From contig JACVTC010000164.1 in NCBI GenBank assembly GCA_016946835.1, forward strand, positions 1 through 64,000: 64,000 bases of DNA, written 5' to 3'. A program made the translations under genes and the position numbers. The DNA is from Neocallimastix lanati (nom. inval.). Taxonomy: Eukaryota; Neocallimastigomycota; Neocallimastigomycetes; Neocallimastigales; Neocallimastigaceae. The notes beneath the pieces were generated by a model. That model searched no databases. It worked only from the letters and a program-made list of their open reading frames with translations, and was not told the origin of the DNA. Below, in pieces: positions 23,901 to 44,689 of the stretch. Numbering within the stretch: position 1 is the first letter of the stretch; each line of letters starts with the position of its first letter.

Positions 23901-24751
23901 AAATGGTACAAAAAATAAATCTTTACATTATAATAAAAATAATAAATTTATCGGATACTCAGATTCAGATTTTGCTAACGATGAAAAGACGAGAAGATCT
24001 ACAAGTGGATATATATTTTTACTTGGAAAAAGCCCTATTTCATGGAAATCTCAGTTACAGAAAAACGTAACTTTATCTACTGCTGAAGCTGAATTTGTTA
24101 GTTTAACTGAATGTACTAAACAAGCTTTATGGTTCAAAAATTTATTTAAGGAAATATTTAATCAAGATATAAAATTTAAAATTATGGTAGATAATAAAGC
24201 ATGCATTGCAATTGCTCAAAATACAAATTCTAAAGGAAGATGTAAGCATATAGACTTAAGATATAAATTTATTCAAGAAGAGATTATGAAAAACGAAATT
24301 GAATTAGAATACATTAATACTGAAAACATGTTAGCTGATCCATTAACTAAAAGTATCTCAGGAGTACAAATGACAAAATTTACAAATTTAATTTTCAAAG
24401 AATAATATTTCTTTAATTGTGTATATATATATATTTTTTTAAAAAAAAAAAACTTGTATATAATAATTAAAATATTATATAATACTTATTGTAGGGGGAA
24501 TGTTAAAGTTCAACATAATATTTAAACTTTTGTACATTAAAGTATTATAAATATTTATAATTTATAATATTTGATTAAGTAATAATTTGTATGTAAAATA
24601 TAAAAAGAAAATTTTTTTTATGAAATTAATATTTTGAGTCTTTTTAAATACTTTTTTAAATCATATAAATTAATAAATAATAAATAAAATTTAATTAAAT
24701 AATAATACATTTTGTTGTGTACACATCATATCTTATATTGACTCCTTAACA
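20951..24751 (+). mobile_element. Broken Ty1/copia copy with a single LTR
   Basis: From 20951 to its LTR end this copy follows the element at 40601-44429 almost base for base. Parts present: protease (WIIDSGTGINLTNN), integrase (HARLGHFYNN, SDNGTEY, NGRAERLN), an Asn-rich linker, reverse transcriptase (YVDDILITG) and RNase H (STAEAEFVSL). The polypurine tract GTAGGGGGAA precedes the LTR at 24501. It lacks a 5' LTR and is broken, with about four interruptions. The high identity to the other copy indicates a young fossil. Confidence 0.92.
24501..24751 (+). repeat. 3' LTR of broken copia copy
   Basis: 251 bp, TGTTAAAGTTC...CTCCTTAACA, differing from the 243-bp LTRs at 39182 and 44187 by a few small length changes. 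Confidence 0.92.
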
Positions 24752-25078
24752 GCTATTAAATTAATAAAATTTTATAAAAGATAATAAACTATTGTAAAGA
24801 TTAATAATTTATAATAATAGTGATGTACAAATATTCACTGATAAACCAAATTATTATTACAGAATAACTAGATTTAGAGGGAATGTTAGAACAAATGAAT
24901 TATATAAAAAATAAGCTTCAAATACATTGTAACATATTGTAATATAATTAATATATAAGCTATAATGTATTAATATTAAAGCATTTATTTAAACGATATA
25001 TTAAATAACTAACTAAATAATAAATAAATATTAAATAAAGATGACATAATTATAAACCCAAATTCCTAACTCTTTACA
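24752..25078 (+). mobile_element. Old copia relic: 3' internal end plus LTR
   Basis: TTTAGAGGGAA is a polypurine tract and is followed by an LTR-like block at 24884-25078 (TGTTAGAAC...CTCTTTACA). The approach (GATAAACCAAATTATT) and the LTR end (GACATAATTATAAACCC, then AATTCCTAACTC) match the relic at 30491-32630, so both belong to one older copia subfamily. Broken and much older than the neighbouring copia copy. Confidence 0.65.
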
Positions 25079-26361
25079 AAAATTATTTAAAAATAAATTA
25101 TTATATAAAAAAATACAATATTTATAAAAAATTTAAATGTTTTGAGTTAAATTATTAAAAATTCAATTATCTAAATCATTATTAATTGAATATTCATCAA
25201 AAATAATTAAATGAAAATAATTATTACCGTAATAATAAATGATGCATATATATAAAAAAAGAACCCATTTTTTAATTTCAATTTAAATGATAGAATTAAT
25301 CGATAAGTACTAGTTGTAAAATACATAGTAATGTATAATATAAAAAAATAAACTATTTCTAAAAGTAAAATAAAAATAAATAATAAAGTTCATTAAATAA
25401 TGAAGCATTTAAAATTATAATCAAATAAGTTAGGCTATTCAATTTTTTTATATTTTTTTTTTTTAAAATTTATGAATACTTTATTTTTTTATTTTTTTTT
25501 TCTTTATTAAATAATGATTTATCCAAAAGAAAATAATTGTTAAGTTATAACAACTAAAAATAACATCAATAATTTTGCGAAAGATAATAGTAAATTTAAT
25601 ATAATACAGGATTTATAAATATATAATTGAAAATATATTTTGAATTAATTTATAATTTAAAAATATTTTTAATTAATTAAATGATTCAATTAATTATATA
25701 AAACATTTTATTAATTTCTGAGGATAGTAATGAAAATAAAATAATTATTAATTCCATAATAAATTAATATTGTTATATTTTTTATATATTATTCATAATG
25801 TATATTAAAAATTTGTATTTGTATTATATACATTAATAAATCTATAAAAATAAAAAACATTTTTGAGAGCTTAGAATAACTTATTAATGTATAAATAAAA
25901 AAGAATTTATATATATTTTCCCTAAAATGATAAATTTTTTGGTTTAAAAATATATTTTATAAAATCAAAAATATATATTTATTTTATTTTTTATTTAAAT
26001 ATGCTATTATATTTAAATATCCGATAAATATTAATAAAATATTTTAAGTATATTTTTTTATTTATCGGTTATACAAATATATGTATATTATTATAATTTT
26101 TTTTTTTTTTTTTTTTTTTAGTTTCGTTTTGTTCTATTTTGTTCTGTTTAAATATTATATATTATTAATCTGCTTAAATATATTATTATATAAAATAATA
26201 ATGTATATTTTATGTATTATTAAAATAAAAATAAATATTAGAGAAACTGATATCTTGAAAATATTTATTTCCATTAAACCATATTATATTATAATAATTG
26301 AAAATAATATAAAAAATAAAAAATAAAAAATAAATAAACAAAAAATAAATCATTGTTATTA
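25079..26361. other. Intergenic A/T-rich stretch
   Basis: 1.3 kb between the copia relic and the homeobox gene's 3' end. Homopolymer runs occur near 25446, 25485 and 26098. The open frame at 26081-26326 is low-complexity Ile/Phe/Tyr. No RNA gene or coding region is seen. Confidence 0.6.
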
Positions 26362-28597
26362 TTATACTTTGAAATTTTCGGACTGAAGTAAATAATCAAT
26401 ATCATCTGAAAGCCATAGCTGGGTATTATTATCATTAAATGACGAATCATTTGTATTTAATCCATTTAATGATTCTAAATCTTTACTTTCATTTTCTTTT
26501 TGATTCTTTTTATCTTCATCAGGTAATGGAAATTGTGATAATTGGTTTGAATGATTCCAATTTGTATCATCTTCTAACCATTTAAAAGTGTCATTATTTT
26601 CATATAAAGAATCTATATCCTTTAAAAATTTATTACTCTGATCTTTACTTGAATCTAATGCATTAATAATTTCAGTATTCATAGTTAATTCATCGGATTC
26701 AAGCTTTGATTTAGGATTATATAACATAGAATCAAGAACTTCAATATTAGTGTCAATTTTTGTAACATCTTCTGGTTTAATTATTTCATTATTTTTGATT
26801 TCATCGTTTTCATTTATTGTACTCAAATTTTCATTATTTTTGATTTCATTGTTTTCACTTATTATACTCAAATTTTCATTATTTTTGATTTCATTATTTT
26901 CATTTACTAAGTTTATGTTTTCATTATTTATATTACTTTTTATAATTTCGTTATTATTATTTATATTATCAATAGAATTATTGTCAAGTTTTTGAATAGA
27001 GTTATTATTTTTAATTTCATTTTGATTAATTATTTCATTTTTAGAAAGGTTTTCTTTTTCATTTTCTACGTTAACTTTATTACTATTTATTAATACTTCT
27101 TTGTTTACATTTATCATATTGATAGTTGTATTAGTTGTATCAGTAGAAGAGGGAATAATACTGGTATTTGTTGTCAATATTGAAGTATTATTGGTGGCGT
27201 TTGTAGTCGTTGTTGGAGCACTGGTTTCATTTGTAGTTGTTAAGGGTTTGGATACATCAATATTTCCTTGATTACTAATTATAGAATTTTTAATTTTATT
27301 ATTATTTATAGATGAATTTGGTTGAGTAAGTATAATATTACTTTTATTATTCACATTATATAAATTTGAAGGATTTTGATTAATAACATTTTCTTGTTTA
27401 AGTGCTGCAGCAGTCGCAGCTTTAGCAGCAACTTTTGAGTTAATTGAACTATTAATAATTGCTTTAATTGGTGAGGTGGGAATTCCTGTTGAAACTAATT
27501 TATTAATATTAGTTTGAATTGCAGTTGGATATGGTTGACTCGAGGCAATACTACTAATTGTTGGAATAGATGAAACAATTGTTGTAATTGGAACATTTTT
27601 AGTTAAATCAGCCTTGTTATCAGGAGATATCATGATTGGATTTAATGGATTTTGAATTGTTCTATTAATTTGATTAGCCTGATTTGGAATAGTTGTTACA
27701 GATCTAGATAATGGAGATGGGGTGATTACTGCAGAATTACTTGGAGCTAAGGTTACAGTGGATGCAATGCCTGAATTGACAATATTTGTAGCAGGAATAA
27801 TATTTTGATTGTAAACCATTGTTGTTGGAGCTGCTGTCCTTTTATCATATTCATTAGATATATTTGATACATAAATATTATTTTGAGTAATTGGGGGTGA
27901 CCCTTGTGTAGTTTGAGTTGTTGGATAATTCATATAAACTGAATTTCTTGAATTCAATGATTGATTTTTTTGATTGGGATAAGATATATTCTGAAGAGGA
28001 GACAAATTTGTGGGGTTTGCTGTATAATTGGAAACTGTTGTATTTGGGGTTGAAGTATAAATTGGAACTTGAGATGAAGGTTGGGTATACATCGGAGGAA
28101 CCGATGAGGTATTTAATTGATTTGAAGATCTTACTGGTTGTTGAGTTGGTTGTATTGGCATCATTGAATTCCCTGGAATTATTCTTTGAATATTTCCTGA
28201 TTGACCTTCTACCGTTGTTTGAATATAAGAATTTTGCATTTGTATTGGTTTTGTTGATTGCATACCTTGAGATCTAATAGCATACCCATAATTGATATTA
28301 CCTTGTTGAGAAGATTGTAATGGAACTGATGATTGAGTTTGATTTACATAATCTATAATTATAGTAATAATAATAATGTTTATAATAATAATTAATAATA
28401 ATTGAAATTGATAAATAAAATAACATTAATTCTATAATTAATATTGGTAATATAAAAAATAAATCAGTAATACTTTAAAGCAATAAAATATTTATATGTT
28501 AAAATATAAAATTTAAAGAATATAAAAAATGAACATATTTAATATATAAAATGTAAATTATATTGATTATATTATTTATATATCATTATATTGTTAA

Positions 28598-28628
<31 letters not shown>

Positions 28629-29348
28629 TATATATATATAAACTAATAAAAAAGATAATAATTATAAAAAAGTTTGAAAATAACTATAATATATAATATA
28701 TGTTTATAATAGGATATGTATATATTACTCATTGATGTTACTGGTATTGAAATACCATTCATTGATTGTGTTATTCCAATAGGATATGGTTTTTGTTGGA
28801 ATATTCCATTCATAGATGCAACAGGAAGAATAGGTTTTGATGCAATATTTAGCATACCAATAGATCTTGGAGTACTATTTTGAATAGTATTAGAAATTGT
28901 TCCTGGTGGGTACTGCATATAATAAGGATGAGCAGTATCATTAGAAAAATACAGATTACTCGCTGAATCAGTTCCCATTGGATCATTTACATCTCTTTTA
29001 ATCTTAGCTCGACGATTTTGAAACCAAATTTGTATTTGTCTAGAAGACATACCTAATTCTTGTGCTAACCTGTTTCTTAGTACTGAATTAGGTTTTTGGG
29101 TATGCTCATATATCTCAGATAATATTCTTGTTTCTAGTAAAACAAGAAGAATATATTAGCATAATATTATTAGTATGAAATATATAAACAATTAGATTTT
29201 CTATTTAATACTTACCCTCTGGAGTCAATCTTCGTCTTCGCTTCACCTCACGATTATGAGGTCCATTACCACCTTGTTCGGACTCTTCTATTTCATCTGT
29301 TATAATTTCATCATCTCCAATAATTGATGTGTTTTCTTGTTCAGTCAT
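26362..29348 (-). CDS. Homeobox transcription factor, 3 exons (842 aa)
   Basis: Exons on the minus strand: 29348-29216, 29133-28729, 28352-26362; every junction is GT-AG and the frames join, 2529 nt in all. The homeodomain spans residues ~37-96 across the first intron: an Arg/Lys-rich arm (KRRRRLTPE), helix 1 (TRILSEIYEHTQKP), and recognition helix RQIQIWFQNRRAKIKR with the invariant W, F, N and R. It should be a nuclear DNA-binding regulator. The remaining ~740 residues are disordered: a Gln/Pro/Ser/Thr part, an Asn/Ile/Ser part, and three repeats of NNEIKNNENLS near residues 660-700. The acidic C-terminus carries two WL-x-DD motifs (KWLEDD, LWLSDD) that look like activation motifs. No partner gene is adjacent; targets are unknown. 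Confidence 0.9.
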
Positions 29349-30480
<1,132 letters not shown>

Positions 30481-30490
30481 TTATTGTTGT

Positions 30491-32632
30491 TGTTAAAATA
30501 TATGAAACATATGAAATAAGTGTCATATTTTATTAAAAACATATTAAATATCTTGATGAAGCATATTTAATAAATGTCAATATATTAATGCATAAGTAAT
30601 AAATTAAATATTAAAGCCACAATATAATATAAATACATGTTAATACGTATTAGTTTAAATATTTAGTTAATAAGTATCTCTTTATCATAAAAAAAATATA
30701 TAAAATTGACATAATTAAAAACCATAAATTCCTGACTTCTTATAGATTAAGAGTCTCAGTGATTCTCAATAGGATTCTTTGAAAGATGAATCCTAAGCCA
30801 GACAAATCATTATATAACCCTCAAAATTATGTGGAAGAGAAAATTATTGAAAACTCAAATCCTTATAATTTAAAATGACAATAACCAAAGAAAACTCGTC
30901 ATAAATAATAAATGATTGTTGAAAAATCTAACTAGCATTCAATCAAAATTAATTAAAACTTGAATAATAAGGGATCGTGCATTTCGCAATGTGGCGTATA
31001 GATTTTTTAAATAAAGCCATACATTTTTAAGATATTCTATACAATCATAAATAAATATATAAATAATTATTATTTTAAAAGATATAATAATTTTTTCAAT
31101 TAAATATATTATTAAATAACTATTTTAAAAGAAATAATAATATATTCTATTAAAAAAGAATTATAAAAAATTATTTTTATAATTGAATATTAATAAATTA
31201 TATATATAAAAAAAAGAATATTTATTATTTATTTAATTATTAAAAAAACAAGCCACATACAAAGATACGCCACGTTGAGAAATGCACGATTGCGAAACGC
31301 ATTTGATTCTTAATAATGGCTTATTCGCTAATCCACAAAACGACAAATATAAAATACAAAATACAAGGTATAATAGTTACAAATAAAATAGGCATAAAAG
31401 TTTCAACAAACATAATACAACTACTAAATTATAAGCACTCTTAAGGTTCATACTAAACCTACAAAAGAGAAGATATAAAAGTTTCATCTTATCCACATAG
31501 ATTGATACTTTGGCTATCTCTTACCAACAAATGTACACAACTTAAAGGTTATTGCTAATCCGTCCAAAGCATATACTTATACAATTAACTATACATGTGT
31601 AACTACAAACAAAGATTATTTGATGCTTCAATACAAGAAAAGCATAATATTTAACCAATGAGTATGAAAATCCGGACTGAACGTCATACATGTTACCATA
31701 AGATGATATGTAACTACATAACATTTATAATCACTAGTTGTTGCTAATCAAAAGCATCAGTTATTGCTAAATTAAAAAAAAACATTACACATAACAACAT
31801 ACCCGCATATCTACAACTATTTTAATAAATACGTATAAGAACTATAAGTCAATAACAACATAACATAGAAGAGTTATAACTCATTAAACTACTAAGTGTG
31901 ATTGTTATCATTACAAAATCTAATATATTTTATTCAAATAATACTTACTACTTAATTATAAAGTGTATATTCGAAGGAGGATGCCATTTAATGTAATATA
32001 TAACTATATACATTAATCATATATTCTCATATATAATAGATTAATTTTATAAAATGTTATGATGCCGACTTACTAAAACAAGCGAACATTAATAATATTA
32101 GACACTTCATATCACCACATTAATAAATGTTGTGATCGTTAAATTATTAATTAATATTCTAATTAATTAAGCTGACTTCTTAAGCTTAAAACACAATATC
32201 ATAATTTAAGAATACTAACCTGAGGGGGAATAATGATATCAATACTCAAAATTTAACAAAATAATTTAGAAAATTTTGTTTAAAAGAAATTATTTATTGT
32301 TTTATGAAACTCATTCAAACATATTTGAAATTAGAGAAATTAGGAATTAGGAAAATTTAGTCTAAAGAAATAATACACATATTAACCGACAAACCAAATT
32401 ATTTTAATCACACAATTAGGTTTGAGGGGGAAAGTTAAAGTATGTGAAACATATGAAATAAGTATCATATTTATTAAAAACATATTAAATAACTTAATAT
32501 TTAATACATGTCAAATATATTAATGCATTTTGTAATAAATTAAATGTACAAGCCATAATATAAACATATAAATACATGTAAATTCGTCATTATCATAAAA
32601 TATTATTAATAAAATTGACTTCTGGTAATAAC
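30491..32632 (+). mobile_element. Old, broken Ty1/copia relic with two diverged LTRs
   Basis: The left LTR is 30491-30744 and the right LTR starts near 32433 (both share AAACATATGAAATAAGT and ATATTAATGCAT) and ends near 32632. GATTAAGAGTCTC follows the left LTR, the same primer-site word as in the young copia element. A polypurine tract (TTTGAGGGGGAAA) precedes the right LTR. The internal 1.7 kb holds no readable protein and includes a MITE at 30975-31290. Old fossil, too many breaks to count. Confidence 0.75.
30975..31290. mobile_element. 316-bp MITE with 26-bp terminal inverted repeats
   Basis: Left repeat 30975-31000 (ATCGTGCATTTCGCAATGTG...) and right repeat 31265-31290 are inverted copies with 2 mismatches in 26. 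Inside are AAGCCATAC (31015) and AAGCCACATAC (31250), motifs also scattered in the MULE at 55739-60010. The interior is A/T-rich with no frame, so it would need a transposase in trans. No clear target duplication is visible. The shared GTGCATTTCG and GCCAC words tie it to the MULE family here. Confidence 0.8.
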
Positions 32633-32684
32633 AATAACTAATAGCGACTAATAATAACTAATAATCATAATAACTAATAGTAAC

Positions 32685-32722
<38 letters not shown>

Positions 32723-33027
32723 TTCATAAATAATAATAAATAATAATAAATAATAATAATATATAGATTGTTATTTTATAATAATAATAATAAATAATAA
32801 GTGATAAAAATAATAATAAAATAATAATAAAAATAATAATAAAGTATATTATTATTTATTTACTATATAATTATTATTATTCATGTATTATACATATTAA
32901 TTATAATATTAGTTATGATTGGTTTATATGTATATGTTGAATATGTTCAATTTTATAAAATTATCTGTATCTATATAGTTTTCAATAATCTAAAATAGTC
33001 TCAAATTTTATATAATTAAATAATATA
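32633..33027. other. Intergenic region upstream of PRP16
   Basis: About 400 bp, rich in AAT/ATAA repeats (32640-32850), then unique sequence before the PRP16 start. No other feature seen. Confidence 0.55.
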
Positions 33028-38400
<5,373 letters not shown>

Positions 38401-38622
38401 ATATACTATTTTCGCTTAATTGTATATAAAAAAAGAAAATAATAAATTTAAATATTGAAAATACAAATATTTAAATATTAACAATTTTTTTTGTATTTAA
38501 ATTAATACTTTTAAAAATCATATTTAAAATTTATAGTACTTTCAAAATAATATTTATATAAAAAAAAATAATAAATTAATTTATTCTACTATTGCAGTAA
38601 TTTTTTTAATATAGATTATTAT

Positions 38623-38657
<35 letters not shown>

Positions 38658-39011
38658 CATAAAAATTAAAAAATAATTATTAATATTATTATTATTATTA
38701 TTAAAGGAATATATTTAGTTATTATATATACATTTATTTATTAAATAGGAAATTATTTATTGATGAAAGTAGCGATTTTCATCTAAAGAATAAAAAATTA
38801 TTTTATATAATTATTTCACATGAAAAGAATTTATTTACATACCCATAATAAATCTAATGATTTACATTGAATTATGGATTAACAAAAATAATGTTAATTT
38901 ACATTTTAAGTTTAATTTTTACGTAAATATTTATGATTTATATTTTTCTTTTATTTAATTATAAATATAATTTATTAAGTTTATTTATTTATATTATTTG
39001 ATACTTTAACA
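38401..39011. other. Downstream region of PRP16
   Basis: 610 bp, A/T-rich with a 33-nt A run at 38622-38655. It presumably holds the PRP16 3' UTR. No other gene seen. Confidence 0.5.
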
Positions 39012-39424
<413 letters not shown>

Positions 39425-39439
39425 GATTAAGAGTCTCAT
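39425..39439 (+). other. Primer-binding site matching the tRNA-Lys(CUU) anticodon arm
   Basis: GATTAAGAGTCTCAT touches the LTR. Its complement ATGAGACTCTTAATC equals the anticodon stem-loop of common eukaryotic tRNA-Lys(CUU), with the primer end at about nucleotide 39-40. Priming from a tRNA half cut in the anticodon loop is established for Drosophila copia (with initiator tRNA-Met). No CCA-type site is present. Confidence 0.7.
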
Positions 39440-40957
39440 ATATCAAGAGACCTATTATTAATTTTAATTTTTAAAACATTTTAATGATTTTAATGACTTT
39501 ATAATATAATTAATTATTTTATATTAATGTTCCATAGAATGGCTAAAAGAAAGAATAACAATAATAATCATATTGAAGAGAGTTCGAGTTCATCGAATCC
39601 AACTGAAAATAAGGACGATGAATCGATTTCTTCATATGAAGATGATGAATCCAATGATAAAAGGATTATCATAAACAAATATTATGGAAATATAACTAAA
39701 TCTGTTTTTGAAATTAAAGATTTCGTATTAAATAAAGAAAATTTCTTAGATTGGTATGAGCCTTTAAAGAGGCATCTCATTGCCAATGATTTAGATATTT
39801 ATATTGAAAAAGAAATCCAATATTCAAATATGAACAGAGGTCAAATAAAATCGGATAATGCGGTTCAATCTATCATAATAAATAGTTTAGAAAAATTAAA
39901 CCAAGAATATTTACGAGGATGTAAAACTGCTTATAGTATGATTGATAGATTAAAAAACCGTTTCTATTAATCTGGCCAAGCACTATTAAATATTCTTGAA
40001 TATAAAATTATTAATCTTAAGTTAATAAACAATGACTATATTCAATATATTAATGAATTAAACAATCTTTTCGAACAACATAAATTTGAATCTAATAAAT
40101 TAAAAAGAATTCCTTTTGATGAGGAAACTAAACTTTTATTTGCAGTAAATGAATTAGATAGAATTGGTATAAATTCACCACCAATTTATAGTTATAAAAC
40201 TTTTGATGATCTTATTAAAGAATTAAACAAAAGACATGACTTTTTTGAAAAAGCCGAAATTTTAAGGTCAAAAACTACCGTTATAAACGATTCAAATGTC
40301 AATAATATAAATAAAAATAAACCAAATAATAATAAAAATTATAATAATACTAATAAAATTCGTAACGAATATTATTGTCATATATGCAAAACTAAAGGTC
40401 ACACTACTGATCATTGTAAATATAATCTTTTAATTAGAGAAAATAATAAATCAGATGATAATGATAAAAATTATAAAAATAATAATTACAAAAATAAAAA
40501 TTATTATAAAAGATATAATAACAAAAATAATTATTACTCTGGAAATATTATTAATAAGAAGAATGATAAATCTAATAATAATAACAATAATTTTTTTGAA
40601 AATAATAATGAAAATGAAGATGAGGTATACATTGATTTTTCAGGAAGTATTTCAGTAATTCAAAATTGTAATTATACAACAATAAATAATAATAATAATT
40701 CCACACATTGGATTATTGATAGTGGTACTGGCATCAACTTAACTAATAACATCAACAATTTAAACAATATAAATAAAGTAAATAATAAAAATATCATTTA
40801 TCCAAATGGTGATTTAGACAAGGTCGAAAATGTAGGTACTTACAATGGTAAATTTAAAAATAAAGATTTTATATTATCAAATGTTTATTACGCGTCAAAT
40901 ATTCAAAACAATCTAATTTCCACTCATTCAATATTAAAAAATGGATGCACTATTATA

Positions 40958-42082
40958 ATGAAACGCGTAAATAACAAAGACCGTTTACAAATATTCAAAA
41001 ATAATAAGTTAATTGCAAATATTTTTGCGAATGATGAAAATTTATTCGTGTTTGATACAATACCTTCAAATAATACTATATCTAAGAATTATGTTTTCAG
41101 CATTGATACTAACTTGTGGCATGCTCGTTTGGGACACTTTTATAATAATGATATCAAAGATTTTGTCATTGAGCATACTAAATACCATAATGATAAAAAT
41201 TGTCGCCAATGCAAAATCACTAAATTAAAGAGAAAACCATTCTACTCTTCCCCTAATAATGCTTCAAAACCTATGGAACTAGTTCATTCTGATGTAGTTG
41301 GAAAATTGGAAACATCATATAATGATTTCAATTATTATGTTACTTTTCTTGATGATTTCTCTAGAAAAATTTGGGTCTACCTTATCAAGAATAAGTCTGA
41401 TGTTCCTAACATATTTATTAAATTTCATAAATTTATTTCCAATACTACTTCATATAAAATTATAAATTTCAAATCTGACAATGGTACTGAGTATATCAAC
41501 AAAACTTTAACTACCTATTTAGAATATTTTGGAATTAATTTCATTCATTCAGTTCCTGGTTACCCACAACAAAATGGTCGTGCTGAACGCTTAAATCAAA
41601 CACTTAGTCGTTGCGCATCTACTCTATTAAACTCTGCTAAGCTACCCTACAAGTTTTGGGATTCCGCTATTCTTTGTGCTGCTTACCTCTATAACTTGAA
41701 TCCACATCAGAGTATTAATAATAAAATTCCAAATGAATTATTTTTCAATAAATCAGTTGATATTTCTCACCTTAAAGTTTTTGGATGTAAAGCATTTTTC
41801 TATAACAATCACAAAACGAATAAATTTGACAATAACTCTAAACCTGGTATATTTTTAGGATATGCATCTGACTCTCTTGGCTACAAAATTTTAGATATTT
41901 CTACTAACTCTATAGTTACTTCAAGAGATGTTTATTTTATGGAAGATATGCCTGGAACTATTAATACTACATTCTTTTGTGATAAATATATTGATTCTAT
42001 TATTAATTTTAAGGATTCTTTAATTGAGGGGGAAAGTATAAATGATAATAATAATATTCATTCACAATTAAATAATCCTTTA

Positions 42083-42128
<46 letters not shown>

Positions 42129-42134
42129 GCAATT

Positions 42135-42169
<35 letters not shown>

Positions 42170-44065
42170 TATAATAATAATTATGATAACAACAACGATA
42201 TTTATAACAATGATATTAATAATAATTATAATAATAATTATGATAATAACAACGATATTTATAACAATGATATTAATAATAATTATGATAATTACAAAGA
42301 TATTTATAATAATGACAATAATAATAATAGTAATAAAATTTTTAATAATAATAATAAAACTAAAATAGAAGAAAATGAATATAATAGTGAATCTGATAAT
42401 GAATTTTTAAATGAAAGAAAACTTAAATATATAAACAAGAAAAGATCACATAGCAATAATTCAGATGATTCAGATGAAGAAAATTTAACTTCCAGAAAAG
42501 AAAAATTACAATCAGTAAGTAATAAAAGATTTAAAATTTTAAATATTAAAACAAATATCCCAACAACGTATCAACAAGCTATTAATTCACCAGAAAGTGA
42601 AGAATGGAAAGAAGCAATAGATGACGAATTAAAAAATATGTACGACAACAATGTTATGAAAGTGGTAAAAAACATACCAGCTGACGCAAATATAATTGGT
42701 ACTAAATGGGTCTTTGCCGAAAAGGATAAAAAGAAGAAAAAGGCAAGATTAGTGGCTCTTGGTTGTCAGCAAATTGCTGGAGAAGACTTTATAGAGACAT
42801 ACTCCCCAACAGTCCAAGCAGATAGTCTAAGACTTACGGTCGCTATTGCATCAAAGTTCAACTGGGATTTGAAACAATTGGATATAAAAGCTGCTTACTT
42901 GAATGCATATTTGGAAGAAAAGATTTATACAAAGATTCCTTATGGTGATAAAAATTTTAATACTAATAAATTCTGGCTACTTAAAAAAGCTCTTTATGGT
43001 TTAAAACAGGCTGGAAGAATGTGGTATAATGAAATATCACATTATTTAGTAAGTATAGGTTTTAGAAATTACAAAACTGACAAATGTCTCTTTGGGAAAT
43101 ATAATAAAAATAATAAATTAACATGTTTACTAACATTATATGTAGATGATATTTTAATAACAGGAATTAAAAATGAAATAAACTATACAGTAAGCAAATT
43201 AAAAGATAAATATAAAATTTCTAAAGATTCTAATGCAACTAAAATAATAGGTATAAATATTTATAAAACAAGTGATGGTTATAAAATAAATCAGATAGAT
43301 TATATTAATAAAATAATAGAAAAATATAATATGAAGAAAACAAAACAAATTAAAACACCATGCAGGAAAATTACAGAACATGAAAGAAATAATTCAAATT
43401 TAATAGATCCAAAAGAATATAAATCTTTACTTGGTGCGTTACTATATATCGCTGTAAAGTCAAGGCCTGATATAATGTTTTCTGTAAGTGAAGCATCAAG
43501 AATATGTGAAAATCCAACAGAAGCTGATTATAAAAATTTAATGAGCATCTTACAATATTTAAATGGTACAAAAAATAAATCTTTACATTATAATAAAAAT
43601 AATAAATTTATCGGATACTCAGATTCAGATTTTGCTAACGATGAAAAGACGAGAAGATCTACAAGTGGATATATATTTTTACTTGGAAAAAGCCCTATTT
43701 CATGGAAATCTCAGTTACCGAAAAACGTAACTTTATCTACTGCTGAAGCTGAATTTGTTAGTTTAACTGAATGTACTAAACAAGCTTTATGGTTCAAAAA
43801 TTTATTTAAGGAAATATTTAATCAAGATATAAAATTTAAAATTATGGTAGATAATAAGGCATGCATTGCAATTGCTCAAGATACAAATTCTAAAGGAAGA
43901 TGTAAACATATAGATTTAAGATATAAATTTATTCAAGAAGAGATTATGAAAAACGAAATTGAATTAGAATACATTAATACTGAAAACATGTTAGCTGATC
44001 CATTAACTAAAAGTATCTCAGGAGTACAAATGACAAAATTTACAAATTTAATTTTCAAAGAATAA
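40958..44065 (+). CDS. Pol region of young copia element (1035 aa frame)
   Basis: Integrase, reverse transcriptase and RNase H domains in the Ty1/copia order. The Asn-rich linker at residues ~370-480 separates the integrase from the reverse transcriptase and differs in length from the other copy. It belongs to the element at 39182-44429 and has no host role. Confidence 0.9.
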
Positions 44066-44089
44066 TATTTCTTTAATTGTATATATATA

Positions 44090-44140
<51 letters not shown>

Positions 44141-44186
44141 TGTATATAATAATTAAAATATTATATAATACTTAATGTAGGGGGAA

Positions 44187-44429
44187 TGTTAAAGTTCAAC
44201 ATAATATTTAAACTTTTGTACATTAAAGTATTATAAATATTTATAATATTTGATTAAGTAATAATTTGTATGTAAAATATAAAAAGAAAATTTTTTTATG
44301 AAATTAATATTTTGAGTCTTTTTAAATACTTTTTTAAATCATATAAATTAATAAATAATAAATTAAATTTAATTAAATAATAATACATTTTGTTGTGTAC
44401 ACATCATATCTTATATTGACTCCTTAACA
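44187..44429 (+). repeat. 3' LTR of young copia element
   Basis: 243 bp; preceded by the polypurine tract and followed by the ATTAT target duplicate within (ATT)n. Confidence 0.95.
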
Positions 44430-44544
<115 letters not shown>

Positions 44545-44689
44545 TGTTATTGTTATTTTTATTATTAATAATAAAATCAATTATCGTTAATTGTATAAAA
44601 TAAATTTATATATGATTACTCTTTAATTTTAAAATAAAATAAAATAAATAAATAAATAATAAATAATTAAATAATGTTAAATTCAATAT

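Noticed and set aside
26081-26326. 81-aa hydrophobic frame
   Set aside because: Low-complexity Phe/Ile/Tyr in A/T DNA downstream of the homeobox gene; no start context or homology.
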